64,000 nucleotides of DNA from Paucibacter sp. B2R-40 (GTDB lineage: Bacteria; Pseudomonadota; Gammaproteobacteria; Burkholderiales; Burkholderiaceae_C), in the NCBI RefSeq assembly GCF_025717555.1, contig NZ_JAJIRP010000001.1, positions 62,001 through 126,000 of the forward strand, written 5' to 3'. The notes under the pieces are model-generated. The model did not search any database, was not told where the DNA came from, and saw nothing but the letters and a program-made list of their open reading frames with translations. Below, piece after piece: positions 41,557 through 50,200 of the stretch. The translations under genes were made by a program, and so were the position numbers. The first letter of the stretch is position 1. Each line of letters opens with the position of its first letter.

Positions 41557-42915
41557 ATGGTGCAAGCCCGCTACAAGCAGGTGGTCGATCGCTTCGCCGC
41601 CGATATTCGCGCCGGCCGCATGCCGCCCGGCACGCGTTTACCCACGCATCGGCGGCTCGCCGCCAGCGAAGGGCTGGCCCTGATGACCGCAAGCCGCGTG
41701 TATGCGGAGTTAGGGGCAATGGGCCTGGTCAGCGGGGAAACCGGCCGCGGCACTTTTGTGCGCGAAACCGCGCTGCCGCGCGGCCATGGTCTGATCGATC
41801 CACAGGCCTATCAGCACGCGGCGGCCACCGACATGGTGGACTTGAGCTTCAACTACCCGTCGCTACCCGGTCAGGCCGAATTGCTACGTGCCTCCTTGCG
41901 CGAGATCGCCTCGGGCGGGGATCTTGAAGCCTTGTTGCGCTACCAGCCGCACGGCGGGCGCCCGCATGAGCGCGCAGAGGTGGCGCGGCATCTTGCCGCC
42001 AGCGGCCTGTGCGTGGAGGGCGAACAAGTGCTGCTGGTCGATGGGGCGCAGCATGGCTTGGCGATCACCGTGATGGCCTTGCTGCAAGCCGGCGATGTGG
42101 TCGCCGTTGATGCCTTGAGTTATCCCGGCTTCAAGCTGCTGGCCGACGCTCATCGCCTGGAGCTGGTGGCGCTGCCGGCGGCGGGTCAAGGTCCGGATCC
42201 GGATGCGCTGGACGCGCTGTGCAAGCGCCGCAAGGTCAAGGCGATCTACACCATGCCGACGCTGCACAACCCCTTGGGCTGGGTGATGAGCAGCAGCCGC
42301 CGGCAGGACTTGGTGGTGGTGGCGCGCCGGCACGGCCTGCTCATCATCGAAGATGCAGCCTATGCCTTCTTGATCGAAGACGCACCCGCGCCGTTGGCGG
42401 CTTTAGCACCGGAAATAACGGTCTACGTGTCCGGCTTCTCCAAGAGCGTGGCCACTGGGCTGCGGGTCGGGTATGTTGTCGCACCGCCCGCGTCCGTGGC
42501 CAAGCTCGAACGCGCGATCCGGGCCACGACCTGGAACACACCGGGCCTGATGACCGCCATCGCCTGCGGCTGGCTGGCCGACGGCACGGTCGCTCGTCTG
42601 GAGGCCGCCAAGCGCCAGGATGCGCGCGCGCGCCAGCAGCTCGCCGCCCGGCTCTTGGGCAAGCTCAAGCGCGTCTGCCACCCCGCCTCCTACTTCCTGT
42701 GGCTGCCGCTGGGGGAAGAGGTGCGTGCCGAGCAAGTGGCGATGGCCTTGCTGCGCGAAGGCATCTCGGTCTCCACCGCCGAGCCTTATGCCACCTCGGC
42801 GCAGGTCCCTCATGCGATCCGCTTGGCCTTGGGCTCGGTGGAGCTGCCCAGGCTGCGCAGCGCGTTGGCCAGGGTGGCTGAGGTGATTGGGGAGATTGAT
42901 CCGTATGGGGCGTAG
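41557..42915 (+). CDS. MocR-type GntR/aminotransferase-fold transcriptional regulator
   Basis: A 452-residue regulator: GntR winged helix at the N-terminus (GTRLPTHRRLAASEGLALMTASRVYAEL, then GETGRGTFVRE) joined to a class I aminotransferase-like domain with PLP lysine in VSGFSKSVATGLRVGYV. Such proteins sense PLP-amino acid adducts and control B6 or amino-acid genes. It is divergent from the EamA transporter, its likely target. Confidence 0.92.
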   Translation: MVQARYKQVVDRFAADIRAGRMPPGTRLPTHRRLAASEGLALMTASRVYAELGAMGLVSGETGRGTFVRETALPRGHGLIDPQAYQHAAATDMVDLSFNYPSLPGQAELLRASLREIASGGDLEALLRYQPHGGRPHERAEVARHLAASGLCVEGEQVLLVDGAQHGLAITVMALLQAGDVVAVDALSYPGFKLLADAHRLELVALPAAGQGPDPDALDALCKRRKVKAIYTMPTLHNPLGWVMSSSRRQDLVVVARRHGLLIIEDAAYAFLIEDAPAPLAALAPEITVYVSGFSKSVATGLRVGYVVAPPASVAKLERAIRATTWNTPGLMTAIACGWLADGTVARLEAAKRQDARARQQLAARLLGKLKRVCHPASYFLWLPLGEEVRAEQVAMALLREGISVSTAEPYATSAQVPHAIRLALGSVELPRLRSALARVAEVIGEIDPYGA

Positions 42916-42998
42916 GGGAATAGCGGCGCGAATCCAGATCGGCGCGCGTATTTTCGAGCGGAATGTGACTGCTCCGCTCATGCTGATCAGTCAGTCGC

Positions 42999-44027
42999 CT
43001 AGCTCTTCACTGATTGATTGCAGTACGGGTGCGTGAGTTGAATATTGCGAATCGAACCCGTACCGCCTTCGCGCGCCCGAACTATGTGGTCATAAGAGAT
43101 GGACTTTTCTGGATCCAAGTAGCCGCTGCAAATAGGGCACTTCATCGCGCCGAGGAGTGCGGTTTGAATGAATGCAGCGCTTTTGACGTCCTGAGAAAAG
43201 CTCAGCTGTGCTGTGTCGCTTGTGCCGGTCAAGATCTTTCCCTCAAGACCCGCAAACTGCACCAATTCTATTTCTCCTACTGCCTGAGCCGCTCCCAATG
43301 CTTCGATGAGTTTGCCAAGCATCATCATGTATCGAGCCACCCGGCCTGCACTTGAGGTTCGCTGAAGAATGGTGGCGACTACATCTTTGTGGTCAATCAA
43401 AACGCGCTCTAAATCGGCGCGAACCGAAGTGAAACGATTGAAGAAATTCTTGTCGTTGTTGGCGAGCTTCTGTCCGACAAGCGCCACCGTGCCCATGAAT
43501 AGCGCGCTGGAATGCCGACCTGTTGGTCCATAGAAATACACAGCAGGGTGCAGCCCAAGGCTGCCGCCATCATTGCCGGTGATCCGACCGATTAAGTCCA
43601 AAGCTTTAGCAAGCGTCTTAAGCGTCAGTTGCCCATCCGGGTCGTCGGGCAAGCTCTCCACCCTTCTGGGCTCTCCTAGCTGATCACGGACGGCAATCAG
43701 CATAAGGTCAATAAGCGTCTCTAGCGCAGTGCGGATTCCCTTCGGCCCACCCAGGGGCAGATCAAGCGTCTTAATTGGACGCTGAATCTCAGGATCAAAC
43801 AGCGATGAATGAAGGCTTTTGGCCCGGGACTCAATTTGCTGAACGACTTCGGGGCTGAACCGCGACCAGTACCGATGCCCTCGTCCAGAACGGATGATTG
43901 CTCGAGACGCAATGGACGAGGGTTTGGCTCTGTTCTTAAGCAAAAGCTCTTCAATCTCATCTAAGGGGGTCCCCTTAGTATTGATCTTGAAAAAGGAACT
44001 TTCAGCTTTGTCCGCATCGCCTTTCAC
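42999..44027 (-). pseudogene. 5'-truncated DUF262-like protein with C-terminal HNH nuclease motif
   Basis: A 342-residue frame opening at GTG 44027. The start cuts into a DUF262-like motif (FFKINTKGTPLDEIEELLL, RASRAI-type region), and in-frame codons upstream of the GTG continue it as IPIQWVKGDADKAE, so the N-terminal domain that should carry the DGQQR motif is missing. The C-terminus has a typical HNH zinc-finger-like nuclease: CPICSGYLDPEKSISYDHI then THPYCNQS. Intact relatives (GmrSD/type IV restriction-like) cut modified DNA. It lies at the edge of accessory DNA, 1.2 kb from an integrase. It could be an inactive remnant or a shortened functional nuclease. Confidence 0.65.
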
Positions 44028-44125
44028 CCATTGGATGGGTATGTGAATGTTTGAAATCTTGTGCTGCCCAACGTTTGAGCTAACCGGACCGTTGCAGCAT
44101 GCCGCAATGGGGCCGGTTGAGTAGG

Positions 44126-44599
44126 TTAGGCCCCAATGTGCAGAGAAGTTGGTAAATTCTCGCGCGTCCCAAGCAACAAAACCTTCAGTGCGATTCTTAC
44201 TGCTCGCTTCGCTTCCTCTTCTAATTCCGGCTGTTGATAACTCATTGCCGTCGGATCTGCTGGTGAATGCTGCGAAGGGTGCACGATGTACTTCCTTCTA
44301 TTTGTCAACCAAATCCAGTCATCTCTAAGTTCAAATTTCTCTAGAAACTTCGCTTCTCGCTTTTCATCCTGGCCATTGACGTAAACTTCGACCGCCGCAC
44401 AGGCGAAAACAATGGTTGCGTACCACGCCCCGGCGCAAAATACTGTCTCCAGTTCCAGTTCTAGTACGCGAGAATGATTCGTCGATACTCCAGTTCCTTC
44501 GCCAAGAGCTTCGCCCATTGCCCACGAGAAATAGTCGGTGCGAGAGCTCCAGAGTTCCCGACTCGGATAGGGGTCTTTGAGAATTTTTGATACTGTCAT
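44126..44599 (-). CDS. hypothetical protein upstream of the HNH gene
   Basis: A 157-residue protein I do not recognise. It begins MTVSKILKDPYPSRELW and has an alpha-helical middle (CAGAWYATIVFACAAVEVYVNG) followed by a charged part with LTNRRKYIVHPSQ. No signal peptide. It precedes the truncated HNH gene by 99 bp on the same strand. Base composition is lower in GC than the chromosome to the left, fitting acquired DNA. Confidence 0.55.
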   Translation of the reverse strand: MTVSKILKDPYPSRELWSSRTDYFSWAMGEALGEGTGVSTNHSRVLELELETVFCAGAWYATIVFACAAVEVYVNGQDEKREAKFLEKFELRDDWIWLTNRRKYIVHPSQHSPADPTAMSYQQPELEEEAKRAVRIALKVLLLGTRENLPTSLHIGA

Positions 44600-44840
44600 G
44601 ATCTTTGACTTTGGGAGCTACTTGGATTTCTGGAGACAGCAGTGCCGCTGAACTTGGCGCGCAGTCACCTTTACTTATCTGGATAGAATTGGCTAGGAGC
44701 CGCGCGCATTTTGGCAGTATGTGGTATGTGCCGTTTGTAACATACAATATCAAATAACGAGCGAAAACCTCATCCAGATTCTGAACTGCTTTATTGCCGG
44801 ATTGCTCAGGAACAAACCATGGCGGTACAGCCTTGGGCAT

Positions 44841-45252
44841 TGGAGTCGCATACGAGTGATCAGTCTATCGGCCCAATGGGGGGGGCGGGCGAAATGCGCC
44901 GAAGCTGGCAGGTGCTCCGCGAATTCGGCGAATCAGTAAAAGAGCTCTATTGATTCGATGCGCTTCGATTGAAGGGACTCGGGGACAGATAGCCGACGCT
45001 GGGCAATCACTGCTTACTGGTGAGGAGCAGCGTTTAAGAAGCTAGAGTGGACGACTGCAACGGGCACACGGCCTCACCAAGGTCCACGCCGCAAAGTAGC
45101 TGAGGTTGGCAGAGTGGCAGCACACGTTGTCGGCCAACAAGAAAACAAAGGCAAAAGCTGCTTTCATGCCGGCCGATCTCGACGCGTGGCGCGGACAACG
45201 ACGTAATCCAAGCAGGCTGTCACCCTGCTCGGAAAACCGCCGTATTTCGTCG
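44841..45252. other. non-coding stretch before the integrase stop
   Basis: About 410 bp with no supportable gene. Short open frames on either strand (for example 45106-45290) lack start signals and known motifs. It may be recombination debris at the edge of the integrase module. Confidence 0.5.
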
Positions 45253-46317
45253 TTATGCCGTCTGCCGCTGGGTCGGTCGAACGATAACCGATGCAGCGTT
45301 TGCCGCCTCCTGAAGCACCTTGGAGGACAAGTGTGCATAACGCATGGTCACCTTCGGGTCGGAGTGACCGAGGATCTGCTGAACCTCGTACAAACTGCGG
45401 CCAGCTGTCACCAGCAAGGACGCGTACGAATGTCTCAAGTCATGCAGTCGCACGCTCGGCACTTTGGCTTCTTTCCGCAGCCGGTACCAAGCTCTAGTGA
45501 TGGTCGTGTACGGCTCATCTTTGCCGCCCTTTTGCTTGGCCGGCGATGGGAACAAATACGCCGACTTGCCCTTGGTGTCCAGTTGCTCCAACACCCATAG
45601 CGCCGAATCGTTCAACGGAATGGACCGAGGCTTCTTGGATTTCGACGAGATGGCATCGACTTTCCAAGTACCGCCATCAATATTGATGTTTTTCCAGGTG
45701 GCGGTCAGGGCTTCATTTAGGCGGGCGCCCGTGCTGAGAAGGAACATCACGATGCAACACACCATGCGATTGTCATCGTGGCGCAGCACATCAACCAATC
45801 GGTCCAACTGGTCTTGGTCCAGATAGTTTTCGACCTGGTTGTCGACCATGTATAGCTCGATGCCCCTAAGCGGATTCTTTTCGAGCAGTTCCCATTGAGC
45901 GGCCAAATTCAGCACCCTGCGCATAAGCTTGACGTGATGGTCGGCCGAGGCCGGCGACAAGCCCTCTTTCAGCAGGCCATTCTGAAAAGCTTGAACGTCA
46001 CGGCGGTTGATGGCCGACAACGTCAGATCGCCGAACTTCGGTTTGATGCGGATGCGATACAGCTGGTCATCGCGCTTAACTGACCTTTTGTGGACGGTCG
46101 CGTGCGGAAAGTAGAGGTCAGTCATGAACTTGTCCAGCGTCATCTCCTCCGCTGCGGCCACCACGACCGCCTCCACGACCTTGGGTGCAAGCATGTGCTC
46201 GGCCTTGAGTTGCTTCGCTTGCTTCTTTGCTTGGCTCAGGCTCAAGTCTTTAATCGTGCCCAGATTCTTGTAGATATTGGTGTGCCACTTTAATGTCCGA
46301 CGCATGGTCCAAAGCAA
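45253..46317 (-). CDS. tyrosine recombinase/integrase
   Basis: About 354 residues. The core-binding SAM-like domain is at residues 58-150 and the catalytic domain at 165-345 with all expected residues: Arg199 (STGARLNEAL), a Lys in SSKSKKPRS, His292/Arg295 (LHDLRHSYASLLVTAG), His318 (ILGHSDPKVT) and Tyr327 (MRYAHLS). The N-terminal arm-binding part is short (TLKWHTNIYKNLGTIKDLSLSQAKKQA), so some N-terminal sequence may be lost; an overlapping frame (46250-46555) does not obviously supply it. No matching attachment site is seen beside it; the tRNA-Phe site at 49.6 kb is 3.3 kb away and points the other way. Confidence 0.88.
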   Translation of the reverse strand: MLWTMRRTLKWHTNIYKNLGTIKDLSLSQAKKQAKQLKAEHMLAPKVVEAVVVAAAEEMTLDKFMTDLYFPHATVHKRSVKRDDQLYRIRIKPKFGDLTLSAINRRDVQAFQNGLLKEGLSPASADHHVKLMRRVLNLAAQWELLEKNPLRGIELYMVDNQVENYLDQDQLDRLVDVLRHDDNRMVCCIVMFLLSTGARLNEALTATWKNINIDGGTWKVDAISSKSKKPRSIPLNDSALWVLEQLDTKGKSAYLFPSPAKQKGGKDEPYTTITRAWYRLRKEAKVPSVRLHDLRHSYASLLVTAGRSLYEVQQILGHSDPKVTMRYAHLSSKVLQEAANAASVIVRPTQRQTA

Positions 46318-46539
46318 AGCGCGCCAACTGCGAGGCCAGTCGATTGAAGTCAGATGTGTCAGCGTGGCGGAAACGCTTCACTTTTTCATGGGTCATTTTG
46401 CGCCGCATGCCAAAGACGATGCCTCTGCTCATCGTCGAATCAGGCAAGTGCTTTTCAAGTGCAATATGAGACTCGTCTTTCCGGAACAAAGTTGAACCGC
46501 CTCGTTGGCATAGGAATCCTTTCGGTTTGGTTGGAAGGC

Positions 46540-46579
46540 AAAAAAAAAAGGGCACCCGAGGTCGAAACCTTGGGCGCCC
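46540..46579 (-). terminator. rho-independent terminator after the PEP-CTERM gene
   Basis: A 12-bp stem with one mismatch and one G-U pair (46550-46561 with 46568-46579, loop 6), followed on the minus strand by a run of Us (A-run at 46540-46549). It lies 150 bp beyond the PEP-CTERM stop. Confidence 0.85.
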
Positions 46580-46728
46580 TACAGGGATATTGATTTGGAA
46601 GGATCAGTTCAGCACTTGTGCCGCGTACATTCGCCAAGAGTCGGCAATGCCACACGGCGTGGTCAGTTGATGCCCTTTACAACATCGATATTCAGAAGTC
46701 GACTTTTACAGAGAACTGCGTGTGTCAG

Positions 46729-47394
46729 TCAAACTGTCAGAGAGGCAGATTTACGTCGCCTGATCGCAAAGCCTAAAAGTCCTAGGCCACCGAACATGAG
46801 TGCCAAGGACGAAGGCTCAGGAATCGGGGCCGCGTGAACCAATAAGCTACCAAAAGCCATGTTCCTTTCGGATACCGACATCAACTCTGGAGAATTGCTA
46901 GCTGCATCAAGTCCAAATGAGTCAAGAAACCAGCCGCCAGGTGCTAGGCCAACGTTTGAATAGAAAACTCCGTACATACCCCTGCAACTTTGCGTCAAGT
47001 CCGTAGAGCATTCATCCTCTTTTCCATAGAAAAAACTGTGCAATTCATTGTGGCCGGCAAACAAGTTTCCGCTGCCAAGATTCTGAAAAAACCAATCTGC
47101 ACCGTCGCCATTTAATGTAGAACCCCCTTGAACACCGCCCCAAAGTGATTGAAGCAGCCGACCGGTTTCGTCTCGACTGGCATAACGCCATCCGTTTGCG
47201 AATAAACCACTTTGGCCGGCCTCAATTTCGGACCGAGAGTACCCTCGGGTCATGTCCAAGGACATCCACTCCAGACCTTGAAGGTCAACCAATTTCCCCA
47301 TCGACGTGTAGCTATCCCCAGAAATCACGCCAGCGTTAGAAACAGTCGAAGCCAATGAAATAGCCAAAACCGCCGCAAAACCTTTTATATTCAT
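46729..47394 (-). CDS. PEP-CTERM sorting domain protein
   Basis: A 221-residue exported protein: Sec signal (MNIKGFAAVLAISLASTVSNA), an uncharacterised globular domain with a WMSLDMTRGYSRSEIEAG segment and two cysteines (DECSTDLTQSC), then the C-terminal sorting signal PEPSSLALMFGGLGLLGFAIRRRK. Such proteins are processed by an exosortase, which is not encoded in this window. ATG at 47394 with AGGGA upstream is preferred to a longer frame beginning at 47442. Confidence 0.9.
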   Translation of the reverse strand: MNIKGFAAVLAISLASTVSNAGVISGDSYTSMGKLVDLQGLEWMSLDMTRGYSRSEIEAGQSGLFANGWRYASRDETGRLLQSLWGGVQGGSTLNGDGADWFFQNLGSGNLFAGHNELHSFFYGKEDECSTDLTQSCRGMYGVFYSNVGLAPGGWFLDSFGLDAASNSPELMSVSERNMAFGSLLVHAAPIPEPSSLALMFGGLGLLGFAIRRRKSASLTV

Positions 47395-47831
47395 AAATAG
47401 TCCCTTGAAGTAGTAATTAATATTCGCAACGGCCGTCATCACTCAACGAGCCCTTGGGTGTCAAGATAGTAGACACAAACGTCGCACACACGGTGAGTTA
47501 GTTTTCTTCGCCCCCCTCAATGCAAGGGTGGGTTTATATGTAGAAACATGCGATCGCATAAGCTGGCGCTCGTCTGCGTCCTTGGTCGCTCTTGACAATC
47601 TTGGTGAACTTGGAATTCATTGGCCTCCCTGCGGATTTGGTGTTGGACAACTTGGTGGGTTTTGGTTGAATATTTCCTCCTTTCGGAGAGTCGAAGAACG
47701 GCAATGGCGGGAGCCAAGCCGGACGAAGAGATAGGAAATGGAAGGGGTAGGCTCACTGCCACACGAAGGTGGCCGACAAGACGGACGGAAAAATATGCAG
47801 GTCAAGCCACGCGTTCGATATGCGGATGGCT
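47395..47831. other. non-coding stretch with first copy of a 19-bp repeat
   Basis: No supportable gene in about 440 bp. The 19-bp sequence TCACTGCCACACGAAGGTG at 47753-47771 recurs exactly at 48203-48221; the two copies flank the zinc-ribbon gene. Confidence 0.6.
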
Positions 47832-48170
47832 TTAGAACAATGCGCGGAACAGGCCGCCAAATAGCGCGCCAATGACGGAGAAGGTGAATAGAAGAATCAA
47901 AATTGCAGGGATTGATGCCAATGCCCACTTGATCATGAAAAAAACCATAGACCAAAATGGAATACTCGCGTCAACGATAGAAACCATTTGCACTTGGAGC
48001 GTGCCCTTGGCGTTCGACTTATTTTTCTCGCGAGCTAATTCCGCTCGGTTCTCCGCCGATTCACTATTTATTGACTTGTCGGGCGGTATTCCTTCCTTCG
48101 AATAGCCGCAACTCCAACATGCATCAAATTCGTCTTCGATAGATTTAGAGCAGTGCTTACATTTCCACAT
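47832..48170 (-). CDS. small zinc-ribbon membrane protein
   Basis: A 112-residue protein starting MWKCKHCSKSIEDEFDACW and then SCG, four cysteines in a CxxC...CxxC zinc ribbon. A charged linker (SESAENRAELAREKNK) leads to a C-terminal hydrophobic region with one or two membrane segments (SMVFFMIKWALASIPAILIL, LFTFSVIGALFGGLFRALF). AAGGA precedes the ATG at 48170. Function unknown. The gene is bracketed by 19-bp direct repeats, suggesting it arrived as a unit. Confidence 0.65.
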   Translation of the reverse strand: MWKCKHCSKSIEDEFDACWSCGYSKEGIPPDKSINSESAENRAELAREKNKSNAKGTLQVQMVSIVDASIPFWSMVFFMIKWALASIPAILILLFTFSVIGALFGGLFRALF

Positions 48171-48202
48171 TAATTCGTCCTTATTGATGAGAATATTTGG
48201 TG

Positions 48203-48221
48203 TCACTGCCACACGAAGGTG
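48203..48221. repeat. second copy of the 19-bp direct repeat
   Basis: Exact copy of 47753-47771 in the same orientation, 450 bp apart, lying just upstream of the zinc-ribbon gene. Confidence 0.8.
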
Positions 48222-48361
48222 CCGGTCTTGGCTTCGGTTGTGTGAAGGAGCGAGAGAAGTGGAGCGGCCCATGCGGCGGCTCTGCTTGAATTGGTTTTCA
48301 TGACTTTGATTCCCATAGAGACAGAGGCGGCGAATGCGGTGCGCCGGCCCTCCGTCGGTGA

Positions 48362-48508
48362 TTACGGATAGGTGCGCGTCTTGGCGGGGGCTTGGGTGGG
48401 GCTGGCCTTGATAGCGGCCACGACGGCCAAACCAACAAGCAAGCCCAGCACAAGAGCGGTGTTGCCCTTGCCCGCAAATCCAGTCAGCATCGAAACAGGT
48501 GCTTGCAT
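48362..48508 (-). CDS. tiny single-pass membrane protein
   Basis: A 48-residue protein MQAPVSMLTGFAGKGNTALV then LGLLVGLAVVAAIKA, with a short polar tail. It has one hydrophobic segment and resembles in size and layout small phage membrane or coat proteins of filamentous phages, but that is only an impression. AGGAG lies 8 bp upstream of the ATG at 48508 and the stop of the preceding tiny gene is 5 bp before the ATG, which argues for real coupled genes. Confidence 0.5.
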   Translation of the reverse strand: MQAPVSMLTGFAGKGNTALVLGLLVGLAVVAAIKASPTQAPAKTRTYP

Positions 48509-48513
48509 GGTGC

Positions 48514-48693
48514 TCACTCCTGTTCGGTGGTTGCTGCGGAGGGCGAGGCCGAGACATGGGCAAGCCCTTTGGCCTGTACCCATTGGGCGAGGTGGTCGCC
48601 TACGGTTTGGGCTTCGTCGCGGGTCGCCGCAATGATGTTGCGACCTTGCAGGCAACGGAAGCGAAGATGGTTTGCCGGCCGAACAAGCCGCAA
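48514..48693 (-). CDS. tiny hypothetical protein, possible phage relic
   Basis: A 59-residue frame from a TTG at 48693 encoding RFRCLQGRNIIAATRDEAQT then VGDHLAQWVQAKGLAHVSA. The sequence looks protein-like and ends just before the next small gene with overlapping signals. The start is weak, so it may be the 3' end of a gene truncated at about 48.7-48.8 kb. No family recognised. Confidence 0.4.
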   Translation of the reverse strand: MRLVRPANHLRFRCLQGRNIIAATRDEAQTVGDHLAQWVQAKGLAHVSASPSAATTEQE

Positions 48694-48765
48694 CCTTCAT
48701 CCAAAACGTTCAAGACTATGCCCTGGCCGACAGTCCGAACGAGCCAGGTGCAGCCGAGCGGCGTT

Positions 48766-49491
48766 TTACCGCCGTGTACATCGACCCGGCCAAAGGTAAC
48801 CGAGGACAACGACCCCTGTATAGCTGTTTAGTTCGTCGGGTTGCGTGAATCGCCACCTGTGGGCCAGTTCTGCGAGCTGATCAACATCAATCGAATCGAG
48901 TAAGTCAGGTGCCCCCGACATGTTCTTCGTCAGAAGTGGCACCCATCTCTCTTGAATTTGACTCAACGCAGCATCAAGCCCTATTGACGTCAATGGAGCT
49001 TTGACTCCCGCATTGACTAACACAGGCTGGATTGCGGCGTAAGCTTTGTCCCAAGCGGCTTTCCTCTCATCCAAGAGTGCATCTTGGTCAACAAGGGAGG
49101 GAGACAGGGCCTTCGCAAACTTGAGTACCTCAACGGTTGCAGATTCGAAATGGTTAGCTTCGAGTTGAACCAGAACTTCACTTGGAAATAGTTGGGCGTT
49201 GGCTTTAAGAAACGCCAGCAACTCATCAACGTAGTTGCCTACATGGGGAAGCCTCCGCCCCCTGATGGACTTCCGGAACTGTTTGATCGCAAGCTCCCAA
49301 GGAACCAAATCGATCGAAGCGCCTCCAAATATCGCGACTGCAACGCCGCCCCCATCACAAAGCTCGAAAATTTTGTTCGCTGTCTTTGCGTATCGCGCTC
49401 GCTTATCGGAGTCACCATTAGAGGTTGTCACTGCGCTATCAGCGGCAACTACAACGCCACGCTTGTTGAAGATCAAGACTTCACTAGTCAC
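48766..49491 (-). CDS. Ntn-hydrolase/proteasome-like hypothetical protein, 3' end probably truncated
   Basis: About 241 residues from GTG at 49491 (GGAGG seven bases upstream). The N-terminus TSEVLIFNKRGVVVAADSAVTT resembles the first strands of proteasome-type Ntn hydrolases and of phage/bacterial hypotheticals with that fold, followed by NKIFELCDGGGVAVAIFGGA. Similar proteins continue with another beta-rich section after the SYTGVVVLGY segment, whereas this one stops at WPGRCTRR. I infer that recombination with the phage-like DNA to its left removed the natural end. Function unknown. Confidence 0.6.
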   Translation of the reverse strand: MTSEVLIFNKRGVVVAADSAVTTSNGDSDKRARYAKTANKIFELCDGGGVAVAIFGGASIDLVPWELAIKQFRKSIRGRRLPHVGNYVDELLAFLKANAQLFPSEVLVQLEANHFESATVEVLKFAKALSPSLVDQDALLDERKAAWDKAYAAIQPVLVNAGVKAPLTSIGLDAALSQIQERWVPLLTKNMSGAPDLLDSIDVDQLAELAHRWRFTQPDELNSYTGVVVLGYLWPGRCTRR

Positions 49492-49552
49492 AGCCAAACC
49501 TCCAGTGCCCTTGCACCAACAATTTTGTAGATCCGCGCGCTGATTGTAGAAA

Positions 49553-49580
49553 AGCCCCGGTCAGTTTCCTGCTCGGGGCT
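49553..49580 (-). terminator. terminator of the former tRNA-Phe locus
   Basis: AGCCCCG (49553-49559) pairs with CGGGGCT (49574-49580); on the minus strand the stem is followed by UUUUC. It lies 34 bp beyond the CCA end of the tRNA-Phe fragment, the normal place for a tRNA terminator, supporting that DNA to the left is native flank. Confidence 0.7.
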
Positions 49581-49613
49581 CTCGCCTAAGTGCTTGTCAG
49601 CCTTAGTAAATTC

Positions 49614-49658
49614 TGGTGGCCTGGGGCGGAATCGAACCACCGACACGCGGATTTTCAA
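49614..49658 (-). other. attachment site: 3' half of tRNA-Phe(GAA)
   Basis: Read on the minus strand, 45 bases match the tRNA-Phe sequence from the anticodon loop (UUGAAAAUCC) through the variable and T arms (GGUGGUUCGAUUCCGCC) to CCAGGCCACCA. Upstream of base 49658 the match stops abruptly, so the 5' half is absent. This is the usual duplicated core left at the far end of an element integrated into a tRNA gene. By that logic the element lies to the right and the intact tRNA is beyond the window. Confidence 0.85.
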
Positions 49659-49730
49659 ACAAAGTTCGCGAATCGACTGAACAGCTCCACACACAAAACC
49701 TATTATGAATCAATAGCTTACAAACTGTCA

Positions 49731-49780
49731 ATGCGCAGTCAAACGCAGTTAAACGCATCAAAACGCAGCCCACCGCAGAG
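49731..49780. repeat. five 10-bp iterons next to the attachment site
   Basis: Five decamers in exact register, consensus AAACGCAGTC, with the central CGCA kept in every copy. They lie 73 bp inside the element end. Ten-bp periodicity puts all copies on one face of the helix, as in integrase arm-type sites. A further direct repeat TGACAGGAAT occurs at 49786-49795 and 49798-49807. The rest of 49659-50200 has no supportable gene. Confidence 0.7.
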
Positions 49781-50200
49781 GTGACTGACAGGAATCGTGA
49801 CAGGAATTCACCTCGTCCCTCTGCCAGTGGCTCAGTCCGGCCGCACCAAGGGCACCACGTCCGACTAGGTCACGCAAAGCCTTCAGCTTTGGCCGATGAA
49901 TGTTTCCACAGTTCGCTGATCGGCCTCTGGTCCTCATCGGCCCACTTCGTAGTCAATTGTAGAAGACTGTAGAGCGACGTAAGTGCTTACTAATATCATC
50001 TGAATTGACCTCGAAACCCTGATGGTGGCGAGCTGCACGCAGCTAAAGTTGGACGCTCTATATGCCCCAAGGAAGCATTGCGGCCGCAGGCGACACCGCC
50101 TTGAGGCTCTGCAATAGTGATTCCAAGCCACGAAAGCGTTCTCATGGCCTTCGATCTTGGCCGTAGCCCGCTGTGGCCATGCACTTTGAGACAAAGTCAC

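Noticed and set aside
46250-46555. Separate 101-residue gene or missing integrase N-terminus
   Set aside because: No recognisable arm-binding motif, overlaps the terminator and the integrase; not convincing as a gene.
48362-48700. 112-residue protein reading through the tiny membrane gene
   Set aside because: The first 64 residues are Arg/Pro-rich shadow sequence; the 48-residue gene has its own strong RBS, and a more protein-like frame overlaps upstream.
49614-49658. Functional tRNA-Phe gene
   Set aside because: Only the 3' half is present; acceptor 5' strand and D arm are missing.
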